Assembly (NCBI GenBank): GCA_963930645.1
Contig: OZ005648.1
Location: 270,703,830 to 270,767,829, forward strand
Reading direction: 5' to 3'
Length of the DNA stretch: 64,000 nt
From: Salticus scenicus
Lineage: Eukaryota > Arthropoda > Arachnida > Araneae > Salticidae
A program made the position numbers and the translations under genes. The stretch's first letter is position 1, and each line of letters begins with the position of its first letter. Below the pieces are notes generated by a model. That model saw only the letters and a list, made by a program, of their open reading frames with translations, was not told where the DNA came from and did no database searches. Positions 11,580-21,701 of the stretch are shown piece by piece.

Positions 11580-11765
11580 CTCGAGATGAGTGGCAACAGC
11601 CGAAAAAGAACAAGGGAGATGAGAGTGAACGATTGACGACATGTTTCAGTTTAGTTCTAAAGGAATATTTTATTTTGTGTTTTAAATGTTTTGTGAAGTG
11701 TAGTATTGTTTTATTAAAGTGTTCGTCTATATTCACGACGTTTTTATTCAGTGCCATGACTGGAT
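11577..11765 (+). other. Possible LTR fragment
   Basis: Directly after the break in family B, the sequence changes to 'gatgagtggcaacagccgaa' and then an AT-rich run with 'gtgttcgtctatattcacga' and 'attcagtgccatgactgg'. The style resembles the 3' part of a Gypsy-type LTR, but there is no duplicate in the window, no poly-A signal and no target duplication. This is a weak guess. Confidence 0.2.
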
Positions 11766-11837
11766 TTAATTATTTGTTGATGCAAGAATTCGTAGTCCAA
11801 GGATTCCAATAAATAGTTTAATTGAATTCATAATCAC

Positions 11838-12757
11838 TGTTAAATGTTGTTGGAAAGTGTTAAATTAAAAACGCTTAATATAAACGAAAATACATTTTCC
11901 AGTTGTAGCCCTTAATGTGTCTGAATATTTTAGTGTAGCTCTGTACATCTTAACGCTATACATATTCTACAGAAAACATATTTTTAGCTTATGAATAATA
12001 AATATCAGTTTCATTGGAATTGTGCAGCACAAAATTATTTGAGTATGATTTTTGAAAATGCCTCTCACAGAATGCAATTCATTCGCATTTTTGGGGGGTA
12101 TTTATAACATTTCTAACAGTATTTATAACATTTTAAATAGGGAATATTCCATAGTGAACTTGAATAACATACATAATTTTGAAGAAATTCTGCAAATATT
12201 TATGGATGCTAGGGGCGGACAGAAAGATAGACAGACGAACAGAAAGGCAGACAAACAAACTAATTCAAACCATAATGAATGTTAGATATTGTTAGAAAGT
12301 GTTAAAATCATTTACTAAAAACGAAAATCTATTGCAGCGATATTCATTATAGCCATTAATGTATCTGAATATTTTTGAGTGGCCATGTAAATCTTAATGT
12401 TAATAGTACTATGTTTTATGGAAAACATTTTTTTAAACATTTGAATAATAAGTGTCAATTTCCTTATGATTTGTGCAAAGTAAAAATATTGAAGTATAGT
12501 TTATAGAATTAACTCTTATAGAGCACTATGTATTGAAATTCTTTCGGGCGTCCCTGTACTCCTGTACACAATTCAGAGGAAGTATATGCTTCATTTTCAA
12601 TAGGAACCTCCCATCGGGAACCTGAATAATGTATATCAGTTTCAAGAGATTCCATTAATATTCACGGTAGTTGAGCGCGGACAGACAGACAAATCGAAGT
12701 CAACTTTGTCAATCGACGAAGTACATCGACTTTTCAAATTAGTTGGAAAGTGTTGAA
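11838..12757 (+). repeat. Family E tandem block 1 (two ~440-bp units)
   Basis: Units are marked by 'ttggaaagtgtt' or 'ttagaaagtgtt' near 11850, 12290 and 12738, followed by 'aaaaacg..aat..aacgaaaat', then 'gtagctc/ccatgtaaatcttaa', a run 'tagtgaacttgaataacat' and an 'acagacaga.aaac' tract before the next unit. The block matches 14.13-15.33 kb. An ORF of 77 codons at 12052-12285 contains the phrase LNREYSIVNLNNI, which recurs in an ORF at 14483-14713 only because the DNA repeats. Confidence 0.65.
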
Positions 12758-13161
12758 AAAACTTATGTTTATTGCCAGTATTAAAGTTTCATGCACTCAT
12801 ATATAGTTTTTCAAGTAAATTACAAAGTCGTAAAATATACTTAAAAGCTCTCTCTGTTACTTTGCAAATCAGTATATTATATGTTTAAATTTAATGTAAA
12901 TTTTAAACATTTTCTTAAAAATTGAACGTCATTTTTATTCTTAATCCTATAGCCTGTAGAAATATTTATTCAAAGTACTTTTAAGCACACAACGGCAAAA
13001 TTCGTACACACTTTCCTTTGATGTGGATATAGGTTTTAGTACTTTCAAAATTTAATGCCTTTGGGCTGACCGATGGTGGATATAATTTTAAAATGAATAC
13101 ATATATATATATTTATGATCTATATTGACAATAAAAGCATGAGGGTAAAACAAAAAGGAAA

Positions 13162-13200
<39 letters not shown>

Positions 13201-13914
13201 AATCCCATTGATTAATGAAATTGTTATTACATCAATCGGTCAATAACCGTTCTAATAATCTCTCTAAATCTTTTCATGAAGTAAGCCGAAACAAATCCCA
13301 TTTATAAAGATAGGCTTCAACATTGTTCTCTGTGATAATTTTCTAGAATTTTCTCTCGTGATTGCGATTCTATACAGAAAATTGGGCGTTTATCTTTCAT
13401 AAACTTTATTTTTTCTTATCGTTGAAATTAAATTATGATAGGTAAAGGGCGTGTTGCAGACGATTTTGTACGTGATCATAACTTTTCGATGTTCCATATT
13501 TCTCACGAAGTATTCTGACTGTTCGATTGCTTGACTTGTTCTACATGTTCAGCCTTGAATGTTCGTCAAGTATTATGCACTTTTAAATGTATAGATATTA
13601 ATCTTTTTTCTGTCTTATTCAACTAAATTTTTTAAATTGTTTAGCTATTGTGCCGTGTTAACTTTTTTCATTCATTTCCTGCATGATTCCACTTACTACC
13701 TATTATTAACTTAAATTTTCGCATTCTTTCACAACCTTGACAAAAATTTATCACCGAGTTTTACCTGATCTGTTTTATTCTATTTTATTTAATTATTTTA
13801 TAAAAATGATTTATAGGATACAGATAAACAGATTTATATATTATAGTGGTAGATTATAGATTATTTTCCGCTAAAAAAAAAAAAAAAAAAAATCCTGTTA
13901 AAAGGTTTTTAAAC
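12758..13914. other. AT-rich noncoding stretch, no gene seen
   Basis: A poly-A tract of about 29 bases lies near 13171-13199 and a (TA)n run near 13101-13112. No repeat boundary or gene was recognised. Confidence 0.45.
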
Positions 13915-14075
13915 AAGTATGTTGTTGCCATCACAAAACATTTTTTATATTTTCTTATCAAAATTCATTCAGTACAAATAATTCATTAAAGGTATTATTT
14001 ATTAAAGATATTTTCCATAATTAATGCAGACGATTTTCATCTAAAAGTCCAAAGTATGTCAGTTTTATACTCCTC
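13915..14075 (+). repeat. Diverged left arm of family D
   Basis: The order 'gttgccatcacaaaaca', 'ttcattcagtacaaataatt' and 'gcagacgattttcatct' matches the start of the family D copy at 57597-57760 ('gtggccaccaca', 'ttattcaatacaaattattt', 'gtagacgatttttatct'). It lacks the GC-rich core and right part of full copies. Confidence 0.5.
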
Positions 14076-14128
14076 AAAAGATCTTTTGAAAACAAAAACG
14101 AAAAATCAGGCCGTACGCATTGATTATC

Positions 14129-14510
14129 AACACTTTCCAACTGTACGTACTTGTTGTATTGTATAATTTTCAATGTTCTTTGCCTACGTTATCACACAAC
14201 GGACAAACAGAAGGACTGAAAGGCATACAGACAGACTATTTCAATTCATAATCACTCTTAAACACGTTGGAAAGTGTCAAAAATGCTTAACGCAGAAGAA
14301 AATGCAACCCTTAGATTCTAACTGCAAACTTTAATGCATCTAAATATTTTAATGCCGCCATGTAAATCTTAAGGTTAACCATACCATATTCTACACAAAA
14401 CAGTATTTTAGCATATTAAAAATAAATTTCAATTTATTTATGATTTTTTCAGTAGAAAATTATTTAAATGTGATTTATAAAAATGTCTGTCCTAAAACGC
14501 AATGCATTGG

Positions 14511-14545
<35 letters not shown>

Positions 14546-15330
14546 CCTTGTACACAAACCAGTTGTATAGGACCTATTAATGCCATTTTAAATAGGGAAT
14601 ATTCCATAGTGAACTTGAATAACATATATTTTTTTTTTTTTTTTCAAAATTTTAAAATATTCACTGGAGGCGGACAGACAGGTACACAAATTCAAATCAT
14701 ATTTACACTTTAAAATTGTCAGAAAGAGTTAAAAACGCTTAATGTTAACGAAAATGCAATTCCACCACACTTCCAATAATAGCGCTTAATGTAAATGAAT
14801 ATTTTTTGTGAGGTCCTGTCAATTTTAATGCTAACCATGCTATATTCTATAGAAAGTTTTCTTTTCTGCATACGAATAACGTATTTTAATTTTATTAAGT
14901 AAAGTCATTAAAATTTGTTTTTTAAAAATACCTGTCATAGAACACAATGCTATGAAATACTTTCGCGTGTCCCTGTACACTAAACAGTGATAGTATTTAC
15001 TCCATTTTCTATAGGAAACATCTGATAGTGAACTTGAATAACATATTTCAATTCTATTAAGATTTGTGTAAAATAAAGATTTTAAAATTTGGATTATAGA
15101 AATACCTCTCATAGAACACAATGCTTTGAAATATTTTCGGGTGTTCCTGTGCACAAACCAGAAAAAGTATTTATTCCATTTTCCAAAAGGAAACATCCGA
15201 CAGCAAACTTGAATAACATATATCAATTTCAAGAAATTCCATGAATATTTACGGGAGTTAGAGCGCAGACAGATGGACGGACAGACAAACCGAAGCCATT
15301 AACACTTTTCAACTTTGCTAGAAAGTGTTA
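14129..15330 (+). repeat. Family E tandem block 2 with inverted outer ends
   Basis: The block opens with AACACTTTCCAAC (14129-14141) and closes with 'gctagaaagtgtt', an inverted pair. Internal 'gttggaaagtgt' and 'gtcagaaagagtt' marks occur near 14272 and 14718. A shorter ~180-bp subrepeat is seen at 14935-15235 ('catagaacacaatgct.tgaaata', 'gtgt.cctgt.cac'). The 130-codon minus-strand ORF at 14840-15232 is simply this subrepeat translated twice. It is probably a non-autonomous element amplified in tandem. Confidence 0.6.
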
Positions 15331-15344
15331 AAAATGCGTTTTTT

Positions 15345-15860
15345 TTTTTCTTTCTTTTCTCTTACCCATAGAGAAAGTATTGTTTTTGTGTCAGATTTTC
15401 AAAATTGAGTTTTTGTTATATTTACATGTTTTGAGGTCCTCTGAATCCGAAAAACGTTTTTTACTGTTGGTCTGTGTGTACATCTGTGCGTCTGTTATCA
15501 GCATATCTCAAGAACAAATAGTAGCAGGAATGCGTAAAAGCATGTTTTGTGTAGATTGTGGCATGGAAATCATTCATCATTCGTTTATAGGGCTACACAA
15601 AAGAATTTGGATATTTTGGGGTATACTTGGAAATTGTATAAAATGCATTTAAGGTTGTGCTATGTGTTTTTCATATAGGAATAAATTTAAGTACACAATG
15701 TGGTGTATATATAGTTTATAGGAAATATACAGGACTACCCAAAATTAAACGAAAGCATTCTTTTCTATTGAATGTAATTGATGGAAGTGCTTTACTATAT
15801 ATATTTTACCATGTCGACGAAAAACTACTCAGAAATTAAAATTAATTCTTCATACCCACA
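15345..15860 (+). repeat. Family G element, copy 1
   Basis: It begins 'ctcttacccatagagaaagt' and continues 'gagtttttgttatatttaca', 'tttgaggtcctctgaa', 'gtctgttatcagcatatctc', 'aagaacaaatag'. The same series lies on the minus strand at 49440-49695. A diverged likeness lies at 17085-17200 ('ttttcaagtcttctgaata', 'gttatcagcata'). The ORFs across it (90 and 60 codons) are not conserved features. It is probably a non-autonomous DNA element. Confidence 0.6.
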
Positions 15861-16392
15861 CAGTAACAAAGTACAGTAACCACCGCTTAATAAATTCACT
15901 GGTAAATAAAATTGGCCGCTTAATATGATGAAATTACTAGGAATTCAGGGACCAGAATCAAATCAAGACAAATTATTTTAAAACCGTCGCTTAATAAAAT
16001 CAGCATCACCGGTTAATATACTCAAGAATACCTCTTTAATAGCAAAAATGTCGTACATGCATGCTGAACAAATTCTTTATTTATACACTTTTTTTTTTTT
16101 TTTTTTATAAAAAAAGAAAAGAAAACACAGCAATCTCCGTTATTTCTCTCTGTCGAAAATTATACTCTTGCAGCATAGTTACAAATTAAACACGCCTCAT
16201 CATTTGGCTCAGTAACTATTTCAAAGAACGTATTCTTCAAAGCGCAGTAATGAGTTACAAATTTGATTTGATTCACAAGTGATTTCTTTTTTTTTTAACA
16301 CGCTTTTATTAGCTTCACCTGTATGTATGTTTCTTTGTATGTTTGTAACCGCTCTGGGAGCAAACAAAATGTCTATATCGTAAAAAAAGACT

Positions 16393-16475
16393 TTCCCTAC
16401 GTGAACGCTGTGGCTGTGAGGTAAGGCTCCGCGCTACGAACCTAAAGGTCTAGCGTTCGAGCCCAGTCAGGGGAG
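16393..16475 (+). tRNA. tRNA-like module inside family A (degenerate, not a working tRNA)
   Basis: A compact, GC-richer block of about 80 bp, with 'gtggctgtgaggtaaggc' in the A-box position and 'tagcgttcgagccc' in the B-box position; the outer ends 'tccct' and 'agggga' can pair. The second copy (32673-32755) keeps the layout with 'taatgttcaagccc'. The anticodon arm is not convincing. It is likely a tRNA-derived polymerase III promoter remnant, as in SINEs, here enclosed by inverted repeats. Confidence 0.4.
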
Positions 16476-16549
16476 ATTTAAAAAAAAAAAATGGTTTTTG
16501 TTTAATTCTAAATTATTTTAATTAAAGATTTAAATGTATGTAAATATTA

Positions 16550-16605
16550 TGGTGTGTCACTCGCACGATTTTCTCTTACCCTGCATTTTAATACTAAGAT
16601 AGATA
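16550..16605 (+). repeat. Family H terminus (left-type)
   Basis: TGGTGTGTCACTC, then 'tttctcttaccctg' and 'ttttaatacta', is shared with 48674 and 60857, where it again begins a repeat. An inverted counterpart ends at 17579. Confidence 0.6.
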
Positions 16606-17540
16606 TTTTGTGCTTTTTAGTTCACATTTCTATAAAAGCGTGTTCTTTAATTTTTTAAAACTATAATATTATTATTTTAATTGTCAAAAAACATTTTCTA
16701 ATTCTTATTTTGAAATAACTAAGGAGCAAGAAATTTAAAAAGTTTAAATGTAAAGATATTAAATTTAAAAGGAAAACGTGAACTTTCTGCAAAGTAATCA
16801 TAATTTTCCTCAAAGAAAAGCGCATCGGAACTTGGGATGTGTTTAATTTATTATATTGAATGAACAATTAATCAATTAGCTTTCAAAAATTTATTAATAT
16901 TGTTTATTAATTCCATTATTTGCTACCTTTCGAAAAAAATTTCCAAATTTAGAAAGGTAATACATTTTGTGTGTGTGTGTGTGTGTGCAGGAAAGTTCTT
17001 CGGATATAAAAATCATCCACTTAATAAAATCACTTTGGCTTAGGACGAATGTGATTTTAATAAGTGGTGGGCACTGTATTATTTACTTAGTTTTCAGCTA
17101 TGGATTTTGTATAATTTCGCGTTTTCAAGTCTTCTGAATACAAGAGCTAAATTTTTAGTGGTTTATCTATATGCATGTGTTATCAGCATAATTTCAAAAC
17201 AACGCAGGAAATTCAAATTTAGTATTTTGAAGTTCATATGAGGTTGCCATTTGAAAAGTTTGATCAAGATTGCCAAGGCGTGTTGCGGGTGACAGTTGTC
17301 TGAATTTTTAAATTTAATAATAACTTTTATTATTATTATATTACATTGTATTTTGTTTGTTTTTAATTTATTTTTATTATTATTATTTTTTTTTTAAATA
17401 TAAATGCAGGTTCTATAATTAAAACGTTAGCTTCTTCGCACAGGAATATGTGTCAAATAAAAATGTCCCCAAACTTGTTTTAAATTGCATTTAAGGTATG
17501 TTCGTATACAATATTATCTTAATGTGCAATACAATTATTG

Positions 17541-17581
17541 AAATGCAAGGTAAGAGAAAGTTGTGAGAGTGACACACCATA
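17541..17581 (-). repeat. Family H terminus, inverted
   Basis: This is the reverse complement of the terminus at 16550 over about 37 bp with roughly four mismatches, and is followed by TA as the other is preceded by TA. Taken alone, 16550-17579 would be a TA-flanked element, but that interval crosses the boundaries of both family A and the pogo-like element, so it may not be one insertion. Confidence 0.55.
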
Positions 17582-17629
17582 TTAATTTGTCAATAATGAA
17601 ACAAAGCCATAAATTTCTTTTGAGTTATA

Positions 17630-18130
17630 GATATATGATTCAGCCATTCGTTTTAAAGGTATTGACGAGTTCTTTTGAAACATATCTATATTGAAAATTT
17701 ACTCCTCTCGGAAGGAGGGGGGGGGGGGGGGGAAGATGATTCTGCATACACATTTTTTTTCTTAGTTATTATTACTATTATAAATAATTATTTTTAATTT
17801 CGTAATTAGTAGTTAAAAATAATTCTCATTATGCATTTTTGTATAATTTTTTTTTTTTTTTCAAGCATTTTTTCTTTCTATTTTATAGAAGAAAATATTT
17901 ATATGTTTAAAAAATTTTTCGACATTACGGTTTTCGATGAATTTGCACGTTGTGAGAGACGCAAAACAAGTTTTGATCATTTCTACGAAACGTTTGTGTG
18001 TGTTTCTGTGTGAGGGAGAATTTTGTAGTAGCTCTAGCTCAAGAACTAATTCACAAAGTTTTATATACGTTTATATGTAGTTGTTAATTGACATAAATTA
18101 AATTCGTAACTATCAACTTTCGGTGAAAAT
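17630..18130 (+). repeat. Family D, diverged copy
   Basis: The core 'ccattcgttttaaaggtatt' plus 'gacgag' and 'gaaaatttactcc', then a G run (17705-17722), matches the full copies at 51.9, 52.4 and 57.8 kb. Further on, 'aataattctcattatgca' also matches. The right end with 'gacagacag' is absent. A 60-codon ORF at 17831-18013 is incidental. Confidence 0.55.
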
Positions 18131-18643
18131 CGTCCAACTGACGCGTTTCTATCTTTTTTTTTTTTTTTTTTTTTAATGTTTTAATATGCTAATGTAGGAG
18201 AAAATTTCGTATAAATCTGCAAAATGAGAATTATTTTCTATGCATCATTCTTAAAATGAAAAAGAATTATTTACAACGGGGATAGACAGCAATAATAGAT
18301 AATAATTAGAATAATTAATAATTAGTAATACTCAAATCGCTTTATATTTTACTTTCTTCCCCCTTTTAAATCAGAAAATATGGAATTCTGAAGAAGAAAA
18401 CTGTAATATTTCTAGCGCTTAGAGAAACCTGACGTGTTGAAATTATCGTTATATCCCTTGATATTGGTAAACCGTGTGCTTTTAACAAACATGATTAAAT
18501 TTAAAAATCGTTTTACATAATTTAGTTTAAATAATTAATTTAGAGGTTTATGTATATTAAAGAATATTTAAAAATTTAGAGCAAAGTTATTGTTTTATGA
18601 AAGTATATGACAGATCTGAAAGCAAAATTGTGGTGATAATTAC

Positions 18644-18687
<44 letters not shown>

Positions 18688-18899
18688 TGTAAATTGGCAT
18701 AAATTAAAAGCACTACTCATGTATTTCTATATGAAAATGAATACGGATTAAGATATTTTTCTCTGCATCGTTTGTCCTGTTGCAGGAAAAGTCGTTTTAC
18801 AGTCAAACTAGGAAAAAAGAAAGAGAGAGAGTGTGTATTCATTCACTTTCAGTGAGTCAGTCTTAGCGATAAACTTGACAATCAAATTTGGTTAAAAAT
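18131..18899. other. AT-rich stretch with (TA)n, no gene seen
   Basis: The stretch contains a poly-T tract near 18153-18174 and the microsatellite (AT)n at 18646-18684. No coding or repeat signature was recognised. Confidence 0.5.
18646..18684. repeat. (AT)n microsatellite
   Basis: A pure AT dinucleotide run of about 19 units. Confidence 0.9.
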
Positions 18900-19327
18900 A
18901 GTAATTTAGGGTTCGAGAAGTTTGAAAACTTTACTATGCGGGGAGCAAAGCTCTACTAAGGGGCCGAGATCTAGAACTTTCCATGGGCTTCTAGATAGAA
19001 TTTCCGTCAAACCCCATAGTCAAAAGGTATAAATAGGAGTGGGTTAACTTCTGCTGAGAGAGTGCGTAGCCACTGCAATTCAGTGTTGTTCAGAAATATA
19101 TTCTTAACGACTGCACTTTAAAGACTGTGCTCCAAACGGCTGAACTTAGTTTGTGAGCCAGCGAAAATTTCTACTGTGGAGTATTTAACGTTATTTTTTG
19201 GTTATTTGACTGTTCTCTTGGACAGTTCCAGAACATTCGTCGAATACTAATTTTTCCGGTATGAGTGACAGCTTCATTGGACTGCTACCAAAGTATTTGA
19301 TAAATTAACAGTGTTATTGGACTGTTT

Positions 19328-19609
19328 CGAGAAATATTCGTTCGAGAATTATTCGTATTAATATTCGTTTCGAGAAATATTCGAAATCACAGTTTTGTTG
19401 GGCTGCTTCGAGAAATATTCGTTCGAGAATTATTCGTACACTGTAAAAAAATAACTATTTTCAGCTGCAAGAAACTCTCTGTGATTGGAGAAAATAATTA
19501 TTTTCTCCAATCACAGAGAGTTTCTTGCAGCTGGGAATAGTTATTTTTTTACAGTGTATTAATATTCGTTTCGAGAAATATTCGAAATCTCAGTTTTGTT
19601 GTACTGATT
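19328..19609 (+). repeat. 81-bp tandem duplication split by a MITE
   Basis: Unit 1 is 19328-19408, starting 'cgagaaatattcgttcgaga'. Unit 2 starts at 19409, is interrupted after 30 bp (19438), and resumes at 19559 to 19609. With the 118-bp insert and the TA duplication removed, unit 2 is again 81 bp and nearly identical to unit 1 ('atcacag' versus 'atctcag' and 'gggctgctt' versus 'gtactgatt'). Confidence 0.85.
19437..19558. mobile_element. 118-bp palindromic MITE with TA duplication
   Basis: The insert (19439-19556) begins CACTGTAAAAAAATAACTAT and is its own reverse complement apart from two bases: arms of 56 bp around a 6-bp TAATTA centre. It is flanked by TA (19437-19438) and TA (19557-19558). 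The neighbouring unit of the 81-bp duplication shows the unoccupied site with a single TA. CACTG ends with TA duplication place it with mariner-like MITEs. The near-perfect arms suggest recent insertion or continuing arm homogenisation. Confidence 0.9.
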
Positions 19610-19750
19610 CGAGAAGTTACGCTGAATAAAGAGCATTCATTGACTAGAACCTGCCTGCTTCTTTACGAACTTCTTTTTAACACAGGAAAGTCGATAAGTT
19701 TTTCGTAATAGTATTTAATGAAAGGAGCGTAGTAAAAAGTGGCAGCAGTA

Positions 19751-20489
19751 TGAAAATGAAATGTTTGCCATATTTTATAATACCTTAAACAATAATATAT
19801 TGCGTATTTTTGGGGTTAAAAAGTTCATTGTCCTTTCTTCTATGTGTAAACATATCATCCCTCTGCACAATGATCACGTGATCGTCCTTTAATAATTAAA
19901 ATGGCTACGAAAGTCTTTCAATTATGTTAATAAGAGCAAAGAATAAATTACACTTATTTACTGGAGAAACAAAATAAATTATTTATATTTATTTATAAGT
20001 TTTCTGTTTTGTATTACACGGGCATAAAATTCTGCATTATTTATAAGTTTTTGAATAGTTTCGTTCATTATGAATTTAAAAGGAAACAAAAAGGAGAAAA
20101 CAAGCAGAATATGATTACTTTCGTTTAAGATCCGGTTTTCTTCTTGCCCTATATTTCTAGAATTGCTGTTTTAAAATGCTTTCCTTCTTATATATTAAAA
20201 TAATGTTTTTCTTCTAAGTAAATACAGTTTCACGAATAAATAGTACATATTTTTTCATAAAATATTGTCATTTTACCGTGTGTATGTTTTTAAATGATAA
20301 ATTATTCAACTAATACAATTGTGTGATATCTTTCTTTTTTTAATCAGAAAATGTTTATACAAATAACGTTTCTAAAAAAAGACAATATTATTATCTGAAT
20401 AATATAATTATAGCTTTAATGTTTTTTAAAAATAAATTTAAATGTTTAAACATCAGGAACGTATTTTTCCCCCTTAATTCTAATCTTAT

Positions 20490-20520
<31 letters not shown>

Positions 20521-20716
20521 CGTAACAAGCCACAGACAGACAATGTATTCATGAGTTTGACCTGCTAGATTTGAGTTTGAACTAAAATTTGCTTCAATTT
20601 ATAAAATACTAAATTATATATATTTGCTATAGCCACTCAAAATTTTTTATCGTATGGAAAATAATGAATTATACTATTTCAAAAATTTTCTATAAAATTA
20701 CGTTTTCACCTTTTTT
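19751..20716. other. AT-rich noncoding stretch, no gene seen
   Basis: No frame or repeat boundary was found. A poly-A tract lies near 20496-20520. Confidence 0.5.
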
Positions 20717-21701
20717 TACTTCCATTACACGACTACCGTAGGTACTGGAAGTATTGTATTCGGTCCAAAAATTCGATATCGAATTTTCACTTGATTTGCA
20801 TATTTTAAGGTTTCCTGAGTCCAAAAAAGTAGTTTTCGGCGATTGGTCAGTATGTGTGTGTGTGTATTATGTGAGTATGTAAGTATGTATGTGAGGAATC
20901 TTCTGGCTATCATATCTCCGAAACTAATAAAGATAGAAGTACGAAATTTCAGAAATAATACATTTCCGGTGTACAAATGAAGTTTCCATATTTTGGTGAA
21001 AATTGCTAAACCAGAAGTGGGACATCGGAAACCGGAAATTGGACCGGAAATCCGTATCTCAAGAACGGCTCTAACGATTTTCTTCACAGTTGCTACATAT
21101 TAGATTCACAGTTGCTTCACAGTTGCTACATATTAGATTCCATTTTGAATGATATATTTGGTTAGTCCAGGAAAATTGACAGGCGTCCTGTATAAATAGC
21201 TCAATTTAAGGTCTTACAAGCGCGTTCTTTTTGAAACGACTGTACGGATTTTTTTCATCTCGCCATATTAACTCCCTTCTAAATATCATTTTGTGTCTAA
21301 CTATTGTTTTCTGGTCAATAATTGAGTATGCCAAGTTTTAGTGAAAGTTGGTATCTCAAAAACGGCTCTAACGATTTTCTTGAAAACTGTTACATAAATC
21401 CATTTTAGATATCTTTTATCATGTATTAGGTGGTGTTTATAGGGAAGTTACCAGTCATCCTGCTTAGGTAGGTTAGTTTTAAATCTCTTAAATCGTGTTT
21501 AAAAAATAATTTTACCATTTTTTTTTTCTTATTTTTTTCACTACCTATGTAAACTCTGTTTTATATGTCTTTATATGTGTATCAAGCTCCTCTTATGAAA
21601 AATTGATAGGTGTCTACTTTGTTAGGTCAATTTTATGTCTTCTGATCACATTGTCTACAAAAAATGCATATTAAAAGGTGTAATAGTGAGTAATGGAAGT
21701 C
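20717..21701 (+). mobile_element. Family B element, copy 2 (full length)
   Basis: The ends form a short inverted repeat: ACTTCCATTAC at 20718-20728 and GTAATGGAAGT at 21690-21700. Interior phrases match the copies at 10.99 and 43.67 kb: 'tattcggtccaaaaattcga', a (TG)n/(TGTA)n tract near 20850-20892, 'catatctccgaaactaataa', 'ggacatcggaaaccggaaat' and three repeats of 'ctcaa.aacggctctaacga'. A small direct repeat 'cacagttgctacatattaga' is duplicated near 21087 and 21119. The 120-codon minus-strand ORF (20725-21087) lies wholly in the repeat and is broken in the other copies, so I do not call a gene. Confidence 0.75.

Larger units (their letters stand above)
16297..16644 (+). mobile_element. Family A: TIR element carrying a tRNA-like module, copy 1
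   Basis: The left end is AACACGCTTTTAT (16297-16309) and the right end is its exact complement ATAAAAGCGTGTT (16632-16644), a 13-bp perfect inverted repeat. After the left end comes 'agcttcacctgtatgtatgt', 'gtttgtaaccgctctgggag', then a tRNA-like block (16393-16475), an A-run and 'tggtttttgtttaattctaa'. The copy at 32581-33105 has the same order but a longer interior. Similarity goes on for about 16 bp past the right repeat in both copies, so the true end may lie farther out. Confidence 0.65.
15872..17078. mobile_element. pogo/Tigger-like element with TA flanks, interrupted by other repeats
   Basis: TA at 15872-15873 and 17077-17078 flank ends that begin CAGTAACCACCGCTTAATAA on the left and, inverted, CAGTGCCCACCACTTATTAA on the right. 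Subterminal copies of the 'cgcttaata' motif follow on both sides (near 15918, 15985, 16010 and 17018). CAGT ends with TA duplication and repeated internal motifs fit the pogo branch of Tc1/mariner. The 1.2-kb interior is mostly other repeats (family A copy 1, family H end) and a (TG)n tract at 16969-16988. No transposase frame is present. Confidence 0.6.
18900..19690 (+). mobile_element. Putative solo LTR of an LTR retrotransposon
   Basis: This block is less AT-rich than its surroundings. It has a TATA box (GGTATAAATAGG near 19028), a possible start-site region, internal short repeats, an AATAAA signal near 19624 about 50 bp before the end, and a terminal 'ttaacaca'. That order (U3-R-U5) fits an LTR. 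I see no second copy, primer-binding site or gag/pol frame, so it would be a solo LTR. The ends and target duplication are not certain. Confidence 0.45.

Noticed and set aside
14840..15232. 130-codon minus-strand ORF, the longest in the window, with an internal protein repeat
   Set aside because: The repeat is a DNA-level subrepeat of family E that is open by chance; no domain is seen and the other block of the family does not keep the frame.
16550..17579. A single TA-flanked transposon with 37-bp inverted repeats
   Set aside because: The interval crosses two other element boundaries; I kept the two ends as features and left their pairing open.
18781..19693. 'caggaaaagtcg' and 'caggaaagtcg' as a target duplication of the putative LTR
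   Set aside because: Too long and imperfect for an LTR element (4-6 bp expected), and not directly at the supposed termini.
20725..21087. 120-codon minus-strand ORF
   Set aside because: It lies within family B copy 2 and parallels ORFs at 11108-11323 and 43594-43794 only through repeat DNA; the other copies break the frame, and a (TG)n tract encodes part of it.
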